Assembly: GCA_004431415.1 (NCBI GenBank)
Contig: QPMI01000626.1
Span: 62,001 to 126,000, forward strand
Reading direction: 5' to 3'
From: Cyanophora paradoxa
Lineage: Eukaryota; Glaucocystophyceae; Cyanophorales; Cyanophoraceae
DNA length: 64,000 bases
The translations under genes and the position numbers were made by a program. Shown here piece by piece: positions 47,011-57,400 of this stretch. Position 1 is the stretch's first letter. The number at the start of each line of letters is the position of its first letter. The notes beneath the pieces are model-generated. The model saw only the letters and a list, made by a program, of their open reading frames with translations. It did no database searches and was not told the origin of the DNA.

Positions 47011-47167
47011 CAGTATGGATGTTGGATGTAAATTAAGCGTCTCGCATGCTCCAGGCAAGCGCCGGGCCCTGGGAACCCGGGCTGCAGTCGAATTCGATCC
47101 TGGGCACACACCCATGCCTCCACGTGCGCGGGCATCAACAGGCTATGTTCGTTTGATGTTTATCTGA
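45452..47167 (+). CDS. METTL21-like protein-lysine methyltransferase, copy A (stop lost)
   Basis: SAM-dependent methyltransferase of the METTL21/FAM86 (methyltransferase 16) family. Exons: 45452 to about 45515, 45573-45662, 45744-45921, 45991-46096, 46182-46248, 46306-46401, 46477-46536 and 46913 onward. Motifs: FAVWNAGTVLGAYL, SAM motif I VVEVGAGTGITGLAC, AHVTLTDRDPVLPLLRANVE (acidic loop) and, after joining 46248 to 46306, VVMADVLYLEEAFDDLLATL, the family's post-I/II signature. Several introns begin GC (after 45662, 46248 and 46401, and probably after exon 1). In copy B the protein ends RPGAPG and a stop; here the duplication breakpoint replaces the stop and the frame runs on for about 50 residues to 47167. 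Substrate unknown. Confidence 0.8.
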
Positions 47168-47999
47168 AGTTCGAAATTTAGCATGCTTTACGCGTGCGAA
47201 AAGCCTCCGAATTCCAGTCTGAACCGAAAAATCGATCCTGCACGTGCCTCTCTAACTTTCCATGCACCCACACTGCTCCAGCTCTCAAGAATATTTGTGC
47301 ATGCTCTTGTAATTATATATAATGTTTATCTGGCGATTTGTTTGCTGCTTGACGACGCCAGGCCTAGGCCTCCGCAGCCCTGCGAATTTGAAACAGATCT
47401 ACGTGTCTGTTCTGATTTAAATCGAGGTCCCTCCCCTTCTAGATAACTTTATGGAATGTGCATGGGTGGGAAGCGGTGGGGGGAAGGGGGGGGGGGCCCT
47501 TCCCCGCGTGAGCGGCCGCGGTTGTCTTGTTTTTTTGTAAGCTTACAATTCATGCCCCACCTTGCCTGTATACGCCCCCACAGTGCTGGAGTAGACTAGA
47601 GGCTGTGGCCGGTAATTCACCAAAACAAATACAATTTATAATTATATAATTAAATATAATTTCGACTCAGGCCTAGTAATCACAGCTATAGCTATATAGC
47701 TAGCTCTAGTTATTGCTCTGCAGGCACTGCTCACGGCAGCCCGCGGCCGCATCCGCATCGATGAAATGATTTGACGACATGAATCAAAGAACATGTCATA
47801 CAATTAATTATGATACATCGAAATCGTTGTGTACAAGAGACTACATTGCAATTTGCAAATCGACTCGGCGAAGCGCGGTGGTCGCGATCGATAATTGAAT
47901 CGAATTCATAATAAGATCGCAATTCATAATAGGCCCAAGCAATGCGGCGCCGGCGCCGGCGCGGCCTCGCGGGCCACATGCCTGGCCACATAGATGCAC
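47168..47999. other. AT-richer spacer between the duplicated blocks
   Basis: Unlike its surroundings this stretch is AT-rich (for example aattataattatataatta near 47640). It has no long frame and no match to the other block. Possible relic junction sequence of the duplication. Confidence 0.5.
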
Positions 48000-50900
48000 G
48001 GCTACGGCGGGAACGACTCCGGGAAGAGGTAGAAGTATATGTTCGCCTGCGCCGGGGGTGGGGGGGGTACCGGTCGCAATGAGTGGGCGCCGGGTAGCCG
48101 GGTAGCTAGTGTGCACGTGCATGCACCTGGCGGTAGATGCCAAGGAAGGATATCGAGGTGCACACCATGAAGGTCATGCCGAGCAGGCCCGCGTTGTCTC
48201 TGCCGGGGCCCGATGAGATCCAATCAGAGACGGAAAGGAGAGCGGAGCCGCGGCGCCGGCGCCGGCGCCGGCCGATCGCGAACCGAAGGAACCGCCAGGA
48301 GGACGTGAAGGCGAAGCGGTCCTTCAGGCGCGGGAAGAGAAGAGCGGCGACGTGAAGGGCGGCCACGACGGCGCCGTTGGCGCCGGCGGTGAGCAGCGAG
48401 AAGGTCAGCGCCGAGGCGCACCTGTCGATGAACTTTAACGTTAACGGTCTTGTTAACGTGTTCGATTTAGCTTTATTGTCCCGTTCATTATTCCGGCGCG
48501 ACCCTATAGTTATCATGGCATTTAATATATATCATCATGGGGCGAGAAGCTTAAGGTGAGCGCCGAGGCGCACGCGGCGTCGTCGAAGGTGGCAGGGGAG
48601 TAGGGGAACGAGGCGGCGCCGGGGCCCCAGCGCGCCACGGCGACCGCTGCGACGAAAACCGCGGCGGCCACCCAGGAGACGACGGCTTGCCAGAGTATCA
48701 TCGAGCTGCGGCGAGCCGAAGGGTCGGAAAGGGCCGGGGGGGGGAAGGGGGGGGGAACGGGGGGGGGTACCGGATGCCGGTCTGGACGTTGTAGACCCAC
48801 AGGTCTTCCCCCGCATCGCCCCCGTCGCCCCTGTACCCCCCCTCTCCCTCTTCTGCCTCCGACGGCCGGGGCATCCCCCCCTCGAGGGGGCGGACCTCCA
48901 CTCTGCTGGCGTTCCCGTCCGGATCCGGATCCGGATCCGGCGCGAGGTCGACATCGACGTCCTTGCTCGAGGGATCCGGGGGCGCGCGGCCGTCCGATGA
49001 TGAAGGGGCCGAGCTGGCTGCAGCTGGCGGTGGCGGATCCGGGCCGGATCCGGAAAAGAAGGCCGGGCCTGGATCCGGACCGGCGCTGGGGGCTGCAGGG
49101 GCCGAGAGCCGGCGGAGCCAGGCGACTACGCGCCGGGCGAAGGGGCGGGCGACGCGGCGGGCGAGGAGGGAGACGGGTACAAGGAGGAAGACGATGTCCG
49201 ACGCCAGCGACACGAGGTACACAGCCACGGACTGGACCTAGAGGAAGCACGAGATCAAAAGATAGTGAGATCTACATATAACTATATATATGGGGGCAAC
49301 GTAGTACCTGAAAGTAGGAAAGCAAGCGGAAGACGCGCACGGCCAGCCTGCTCAAACACGCATCCGATCAGGCGTGGCCGCGGGCGGCCGGGCGGTGGCC
49401 AGCGGGATCGGAGGGCGGCGGCATAGCGGGGCGAAACGCTGGGCGGAATTTGAGTCGAGTGCTAGTGGAACCTAAGAAGCGCCGGTCGCGGCAGGGTCCC
49501 ATGGTGCCGTCGGAGGGCCGTGTTGTGGTCTATGCAGCAGCATACTAGCCTATAGCTAGCTAATTATATGCTTTAGCTTGGCCTTATCCTCGGCCTTGAG
49601 CTCAGCCGGTGCGCGCACAGCATGGTCAGGGCCTGGATCACGGCGGCGTCGCCGTGGGGCAGGGCGGCGGCGAGGGGCCGCCCGAAGGCCCGCAGCTGGA
49701 GCAGGACGACGAGGTACACGAGGTCAGAGCCGGGCTAGCTAGGCTTCCGGACCTCGGGGCGGGGCGGGGCTGGGCGGGGCGGGGCGTGCCTGGAGCAGGA
49801 CGATGAGGTAGCAGACCAACGAGCTCGTCGCGTTGATGAGGACCTGCGGGTCCGGGCGCTCGCTAGAATTCGGGGGAAACTGCGGCGTGTCTGCAGGCCT
49901 AGGGCTAGAACGCGGACGGGGCGGGGCGGAGCGGCCGCCGCGGCGCTGCACCAAAGGCGGGGCGGGGCGGGTCGGGGCGGGGGGCGGGGGGCAGAGAAGG
50001 GGGCGGAGGGGGGGCAGTGGCGGGGGCGGGGGGGTCGGACCTGGGCGACCGAGGCGCGGGCAACGGAGAAGAGGAATAGGTAGACGTAGAGAACGAACAT
50101 GATGAGCATGTTGACGGCCTGCGCGCGCGCGGGCGCCCGGGCCCGAGCCCGTGCCCGGCGTCAGTGCGCATGTCGTGTTACGTTACGTTACGTTGTGTTT
50201 TGATTTGCATGATGTGCACGCATGCGCGCGCGTGCCCCGGGACGGCCGCGGGCCGGGCCGGGCCGGTCACGCTCTATTCAGATCCTCTATCGCGATATGG
50301 GAGCCCGGGCGCGCTTGCCGCACCTGAAGCTTTCCGAAGGTGGCCACGGCGCGGCCGGGGTCTGCGGGGCCCGCCTCGGGCCCAGGCCCGGGCCTGAGCT
50401 CGCCCGCCAGGCCTGCCTCCGAGTAGACCGGGGCGGATCGCCGGGCGAAAAGGCGAGCGTGGAGGCGGGCGCAGATTTGGTTGGTGAGAACGAGGTAGAA
50501 GAGGCAAAAGACGTAGCCGAAAGGCACGCCCGAGACTGCGCGCGCGCACGCCCAACGATCAGCGCGGGCGGCGTTGAGCCTGGGGCGCGCGCGCGCGCGC
50601 ACGGTCGATGGCGGCGTTGGTGGCGGCAAAGAGGACGGGGGCGCAGACGACGAAGAGAGGGACGTAAGAGGGGGCGATGCGGCGGGGCGGGCGCCTCAGT
50701 AGGACGGAGAAGACAACGCTGGAGTTGGCGGCGCCGCCGATGCTGCCGGCGAAGGCGAAGAGAAGGGAGCGGGCGACGGGATTCCGCACGGAGTGGTACG
50801 GGAGGCCGAACTGGAGGGCGGCGGCGGCCGCGGGGCCCGCCGTGATGATAGCGAGGGCCCGCACGTTGGCCCAGAAGCCGCCGCCCGAGCCGGCGGCGGC

Positions 50901-53500
50901 GGCGGCGGTGGCGGGCGCCGGCAGGGAAGGGGTCGAAGGCGGCTGGGGGCTTGGCGCCGCTTCGAGGGCGCCCCGGAGGAGCCGCCAGAAGGCGCGGGAT
51001 TCTTCGGCGGGGCCGACGTCTTCGGCGTCGGCGGGCGCCGTCGCCCTTGCCGCCAATGCGGCGCGCGCGCGCGCCCGCGGCTCCGCATCCGGCCGCGGAT
51101 CGGGACCCCCGCGCTCGCTGGCGCTTCGCCGCCGCGCCCGCAGGCCGGCGCCGATGTCGATCGGGGGGGCGGCCGCGGGGATCTGCGCATGCATCCGCGG
51201 CGACGTGTCGTTCAGCGGGACGTACGATACGACCGCACGCCCTGCAGCTGGCGAAGGGGCCGCGGCCGCCATCGCTTCCTGTTGGGTGCACGCTGGTTTA
51301 AGAAGCTTGAGGGCGCGACCGGGCGCCAGCGCACGCGCACCGGGTCCGCGGCCGCGGCTGGATCTGCTGGATGTGCATGTGGATCGTCGCGGGGATGCGC
51401 GGTGGGACTCGGGGGCGACCGTGAATGGATGATATACATGCGGGCATGTGCAACGCCTCAAGCACAGTCGGTCACTCCGCAGCGGCACCCCCGGAGCCAT
51501 TTAGGTGGTCTGCATATGAGCAATCGGATCAAAGAGAGCCTCGAAGCACGCGTTGTGCGCGGGCTGGACTGACGCCGGGTGAGGCGCTCCGGCAATCGCA
51601 TTATACGGAGCGGCGCGCGGCGCTGAAGAGGTCACCTCGGGGCGCCATCCTAGAGAGCGCTCTGAACAAGAGCTACCGGTACTGGTAGGCTGGATCCAGG
51701 GATCCGTCCATCCTCTTCACCGGGCAGTTATACGGTATCCCCCGTCTGCGTACCCCGGCAGTGCTCCTGCAAGTTGCCTGCAACTTCCGCCCATGGACGG
51801 CGGCTCGGCCGGGGACGACTTCATAGGCGTGCACTGGGACGTGCTGGAGGCGCGTTTGAATCCCGCAGAGGCGCCCCGGGCGCGCACGGCCGCTGAACTC
51901 CGCGCAGGGCGAGGACGGGGGCGAGGAGGCGATCGGCGAGCGCCACATCGCCGAGTACTCCATCCCGAGCCTGCCGCGACCCGTGCGGGTCAACCAGGCG
52001 CGCCGCAGCCCCGCCGCGAGCTCGAGCGCGAAGCGCCCCGCTGATCATGAGCGCGCGCCGGGTGCAGAACCCCGCCAAGGGCATCGCGTTCGCTGTGTGG
52101 AACGCGGGGACAGTGCTCGGCGCGTACCTCGCGGAGATGGAGCAGCGCGCGCTCCGCGAGACCGGCGCGAGCGCCTTCGAGGGACGGCGGGTCGTGGAGG
52201 TTGGCGCGGGTACGGGGATCACCGGACTCGCGTGCGGAATGCTCGGTAGGCTTCCCTGCGCCGCCGCCGCTGCCGCGCAGCGCTGCGCCCGCGCGTCCGC
52301 TCCCTGAGCTCAAGCCGCCCCGCAGGCGCGCACGTCACGCTTACCGACCGGGACCCCGTGCTGCCCCTCCTGCGGGCGAACGTCGAGGCGAACGGTCTCC
52401 AGGACCGGGTCTCCGCGGCCGCACTGAACTGGTCCGCGTCGCGCCCCGCCCGCGCCCCTCGCCGCCCTGCCCTCAGGCCCTCCAGCTAGCTTTGGACTAA
52501 GCTAACCGTAATGCTTAGGGGCGACGCACAGGGCGCGCGGGAGGTCCGCGGGGCCCGCCCCGTCGACTACGTCGTCATGGCCGACGCGCGTACCCCCCGC
52601 GCTTCACCCCCCCCCCGAACTAAACTCGTACCCCCCAGGTCCTGTACCTAGAGGAGGCGTTCGACGACCTCCTCGCGACGCTGCGGGACCTCTGCGACGG
52701 TAGCCCCCGCGCCGTCGTCCTCAACTGCTACCAGGCGCGCATGCGTACCCCCCTTCCCGCCCCGAACCTCCAGCTACCCGTACCCCCAGCTAAGTTATTC
52801 TCCGCCCCCGGCCTCCGCAGGAGAGGAGGGGGGAGCCGGGATTCTTCGAGAGGGCCGCGCGCCATTTCGATGTCGAGGAGGTGCGGCCCCGGCGTCTGTA
52901 CCCCGTATCTCTGATCTTCTTAGATGCCGTACCCCCGCCCCGCTTGAATGCCGAGAGGAGTCTTTCTTCGAGCTTCCCCTCCCTCATTCCTCCCCCTCCC
53001 GTCTCTTAACCCCATGCCCCTCACCCCCATTCCCCCAATCCCCCTTATGCCAAGGTGCTCTGCTCTCCCTTCTTCCAGCTCCTCCCCCACACCCCTCCCC
53101 CCCCCCCCCCCCGCCCCTCCTCCCTCCCTCCCTCCTCCCTTTCCTTCCCCCCAGCCTCCTTCATCCGAACACGACAGCCTTCTTCCCCCCTTCCCCGCCT
53201 CCCCCCTGCATCTGGCGCCCCCCGCTCGCCTCCCTCACGCCGCCGCTCCGCTCCCACAACTGCGAACTCCACAGCCTTCTTCCGCCCCCCCTTGCCCCGC
53301 CTCCCTCCCTCTGGACCCTAGGCCTGCAGCCGCAGCCGGCGCCCCCCTCTCGCCCCGCGCACCGTCGCTCCTCTCACGCCGCTCCGCTCCCGGGCCGCCT
53401 CAGGTGGCCGACGCGGAGGCGCTGGCAGCGCACAGGCGGGAGCGCCCCGAGGTCGCCCTGCACATACACAGGCTCACGCCGCGGCCCGGCGCGCCCGGGT
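48000..53500. repeat. Segmental duplication, copy B
   Basis: Second copy of the block, in direct orientation, about 1 kb after copy A ends. Coding parts match closely; long poly(G) or poly(C) runs in introns are shorter here. Confidence 0.9.
48002..51272 (-). CDS. Polytopic membrane protein, copy B
   Basis: Paralogue of 41510-44904 with an intact start (51272-51270, MAAAAPSPAAGRAVVSYVPL). The N-terminal 130 residues are hydrophilic and Ala/Pro/Arg-rich, followed by about nine membrane spans in the same exon order as copy A: ALAIITAGPAAAAALQFGLP, FVVCAPVLFAATNAAIDRA, FGYVFCLFYLVLTNQICARL, MLIMFVLYVYLFLFSVARAS, LVSLASDIVFLLVPVSLLAR, TGIRY, ILWQAVVSWVAAAVFVAAVA, ALTFSLLTAGANGAVVAALH, TFMVCTSISFLGIYRQ and YFYLFPESFPP with its stop at 48004-48002. 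It faces the methyltransferase copy B across about 520 bases. Function unknown; probably an integral membrane protein of the endomembrane system or plasma membrane. Confidence 0.65.
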
Positions 53501-53502
53501 GA
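51793..53502 (+). CDS. METTL21-like protein-lysine methyltransferase, copy B
   Basis: Paralogue of copy A with the same eight-exon plan and a product of about 250 residues. It starts MDGGSAGDDFIGVHWDVLEA and ends HIHRLTPRPGAPG with TGA at 53500-53502. Motif I (VVEVGAGTGITGL), TLTDRDPVLPLL, ADVLYLEEAFDDLL (after a GC-AG intron), VVLNCYQ and EPGFFERAARHFDVEE are all present, so it looks functional. It is likely to methylate lysine on a soluble protein, as known for the family; the target cannot be read from sequence. It shares a short upstream region with membrane protein copy B. Confidence 0.8.
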
Positions 53503-54482
53503 GCGATGGGCGATGGGCGCCGCCGGGCCGGGCTGGACGACGCCCTTTTGAGGCCCGCGCGCCGGCCGGGCCTCTTCTGAGGTCGAATATTTGATGGAGC
53601 CGCCGAGTGTATCTTTTCAGCCGCTGGAGTCGCCTCCTTAATAATGAGTGAATATATCTTCTTCTGAGAGCGGATGATCATATGATCATCTGAGAGATCG
53701 GGGCCCACGTGCAGCTCGCCGGACATATATATCTAGAGACCCGGCCGCGGGCCCGATCGCGAGCGCTGAGCCCCGGCTGATCATGAGCGCCTTTAATTTA
53801 GACCTGCGGAGCTATATTCATGAGATTCAATATATAATTTGCTTCGATGCCAAGATGCCGAACAAGGACTCCGAGGCTCAAAGCGTCTCTCTTCAGAGCT
53901 TCAGAGCTCGAGCGCTCTCAGAGCTCGAGCGCTCTCTTATGCTTACCTATCTTGAACCTTAGGGCACATGTACACATCTCGACAATATACCTATCTACAG
54001 AAAGAGAAATCACGGTGAATGCCACCAGCTGCAGAGCGGCCGCGCGCGGGCACTTCATTTTCAAGCCGTGACGCGGGGCACCGGCCCCTGGAAACGGAGC
54101 GCGAATTCAGACGGCCGAATTCGAATTCGACGAGCGACGAGCCGCCACGGAGGCGGGGGCCCGCGGACGCGCTCCGCTCACCTCGCGGCCGAAGACTTCG
54201 AATGGCGCGGCAGCAGCCGCCCCGGAGAAGTTCTGCGCACGCAAGAAAAGTGTCATGTACATGTACGTATGCTCAACTGAGAACGAACCATGCTTATGTA
54301 ACGCTATGCGCTGGTTACAGTTATCACGAATTAAAGCTCTCCGCGCTTTCGTGCTCTTTCAGAAGTGCTCTGAGAACTAGATAGCTAAAGCTCGGCTATC
54401 ACAAAGCTCTCCTCCGCGCGCGCTAGATAGCGAAAGCTCGACTATGATGGCAATATTTTAAGCGGGGTTGGAGCGTATCGAC
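53503..54482. other. Spacer without recognised gene
   Basis: Convergent spacer after methyltransferase copy B. It has palindromic words (gatgatcatatgatcatc at 53674) and repeats of agagctcgagcgctctc near 53905-53940; actcggctatc/tagcgaaagctcgac words recur at 54385 and 54430. No gene seen. Confidence 0.5.
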
Positions 54483-57400
54483 TTAGGAGCGAACCGTGGC
54501 GCGGGGCCCCTCCGGCCCGACCTCCAGGTCGAACCGCGCGCCGCCGAAGTGCAGGCCCCTGCCGCAGTACACGCGGCGGTTCTCGTCAGAGGCGCGGCCG
54601 CTGTATACGTATCTCTCAAAAAAATCCATGGCCAATCGGGCTGACCGGACGGCGATGCGGAGGCAGGCGGCGGGGAGGCAGGGGGCCACGAAGAGCCCTT
54701 CCTTCCTGATGCGGATCCCTGCATAGGCGGGGGGCGTGAGGGGCGAGAGGCGGCGGCGGGGGCGGCCTAAGGGGCACTCTAGGGCGGACAGGCGGATCGG
54801 GCGGAGGTAGCGTATCGATTTATGTTGTTGAAACGGGTTTTGAAACCGCTCAGACTGCTCGGAACTGCCGGCCGGGCGCGGCCTCGGGGGCGCGCACCGG
54901 CGAAGCCGTTGAGGACGAGCTGGAGGAGCCCGCCGAGCCCCGTCTGGAACGAGATCACCTGAGGCGGGGGGGGGGGATTCGAAGAGGGACGGGTAGAAGG
55001 AGAAATGGGCCTCGAAGTCAGATCCGAAGGGCCGGGGGTAGGCGGGGCGGGGGGGCGCGCGCGCCTCGTTCGCGGGCGACTCGCTGCGAAGCGGAGGCGG
55101 CGGCGAGCGCTTCAGCTCGAGTCGCGCGCGAATGTGGCGGCGGCGGCGGTGGGGTACACCTGACGAGGAGGAAGGGTCCGCGGAAGTGGGGCAGCAGTTC
55201 GAGAAGGCGGCCCCACGCCGCCTCCGGCCTGCCGGGGGCGAGGGCGTCGGGGCGGGGCGGGGCGGGGCGGGCGGGGCGGGAGGGGGATCGAGGGGCGAGG
55301 CAGAATAAAGAAGGTAGGGGCGGATATCTAGATTTGGAGGGGGCGACGGGGCCGGGCCCGGGCCGGGCGCGCGCCTGCAGAGCTCCGCGTCGACAACGCC
55401 GTCGAGGGCGGACCCCATCATGATCTTCTTCGCAGGGTACTTGGCGCCTTCAGAGGCGTTAACGTTGATCATGATCGGGATCGAAGATTTGCTTTGGGGC
55501 GGGGCGCGGGCGAACTGTAGTAGTCGACCACGTTGGCCTGAACGGAGAACGCGCTCGTGAGCTGTAGCTATATATAGCTGGCCAGAAGGGCCGGGGAGGG
55601 GCGAGCTCGCGGGGGCTAGCGATGGGTCCCAGAGAACGCGCGCGCTCGTGAGCCGTGGCTGGATGGAAGGGCCAGGCCAACGTCGTCGGGCCGGGAGGGC
55701 TGGCCGGAAGCTTAAGCCTAAAGGGCTACGAAGCCTAACGAGCGCTAACGAGCGCCCCTGTAGCTTAGCTGAGCTACAGCTTGCCCATCTAGGAGGGGCG
55801 AGGAGGGGGCTAGCGATGGGTCCCTGGGTACACGCGCGCGCGCCTTGACGTCATCGTCCATGGGCATCTCGTAGGGGTAGATCATCAGCGCCGTGTCCGC
55901 CTGCCGGGCGGGGCGGGCCGGGGCGGGTGACGGTAAGGCCTAGGCCTAGGGGGTGATAGGAGGGGATAGGAGGGGGGGAAGGGGGAGGGGGGCGGAGGAG
56001 GAGGGGAAAGAAGGGGAAGGGGAGTGGGGGCGAAGAAAGGGAGGGGGTAATGGGAGCGGGTCGGGCCGCTCGAGGAGAGGGACGGAGGGAGGGAGGGAGG
56101 GAGGGACAGAGGGACAGAGACGGAGGGACAGAGGAGAGAGACGGAGAGGGAGGGGAGGGGGGGGGGAGGGGGGGGGAGGGGGGGGAAGGGGGGGGGCGCG
56201 ATCGGGTCGGGACGGGTCGGGTCGGGGCGGGCGCGCCTGCTTGATGGTCTCGCCGTTGTACCCGTCGTACTCGACGTACCGCCGCGCCTCCTCGTCAAAG
56301 GGGTACCTGCGCATGCGCGGCACCGCGTAAGACTCACGTATCAATATCCGCAGCGTCTGGGTGACGATCTAGCTATAGATCGCTGATCTATGCGCGCGGC
56401 TGCGCGTTCGCAAGGCCTAGAGGCGGCCGCCGGGAATTCGAGAGGCGGGCGCACCAGAGGCGGTCGGCGATGTCGTCGAAGGTGTCCGCCGGCCCCGACG
56501 GCTCCGGGATCGGCGGCCGCGCCTGCCCATTCCAACAATATGTATGAATAAATCTTCCATTAGATACTTAAGCCTAGTCCTGCTTATAATTTTATTAGAT
56601 CCTTCTCAGGGGGCCGCTCCTTAACGTCGAGATCTAGATCGGAGGAGAGGGGGCCGGGGCGGCAGGCTGGGCGGGCGGGCCGCTCAGACCCTTCTTCGGG
56701 GGCCGATCAGCGGCTCCGAGGCTCCCTAGCATCAAGATCTAGATCGAAGGGGAGGGGCCGGGGGCGGGCGGGGGGGCGGGCGGGCGGACGGGCCTCGCGC
56801 ATGAGGGCGGCGGCGAGGCGGAGCGTGAAGGCCGCGCCGTAGTTCGTGCTCGCGTTGTTGCTGCGCGCGCTCGTGCGCCGCATCGAATTCAATTAAATTG
56901 TGAAGTAAAGAGTCTCAAGAGCCAGGCTGATCATGATAAAAAATAAGCCCTCTAGCCCTTCTAGTTCTCCGCGCGGAACAAGAAGCAGGTGGCTATGGCA
57001 ATGGGGCATCCAGCTGGCCACGGCCACGCACTTTTGGATTTGGGCAAACTCGTCCGCGCAGTAGACGCCCAGGAGCTGCGCCGCGGGTGTGCCTCCTGTC
57101 AAAACAGAAGCTAGCGCTAGTAGCATCAGCTCCGCCAGCTCTAGATGTGTTACCGCTCTAAATATTCTGCATCTATATCTGTCCAGCGCACGTACCTCGT
57201 ACCGGTCTTTTTCGGCGTTGTAGTGCACGCGGGACGCCCTGCGACCCCCCGGACCGCCCGCCCGTCAACGGATAGACCGGCCAGACAGCAAATTCAAAGA
57301 TCTAGATCTAGTTCGAGATGATTGGAATCAAAGGCGCACGGCGTCGGCGCGAATATAGATCTTAATATAAAGACGCGAATTCGGGACCGAGGGGGGCGCG

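Noticed and set aside
47640-47710. Possible origin or centromere-like AT-rich patch
   Set aside because: Only a short AT-rich stretch in a spacer; nothing specific supports such a role.
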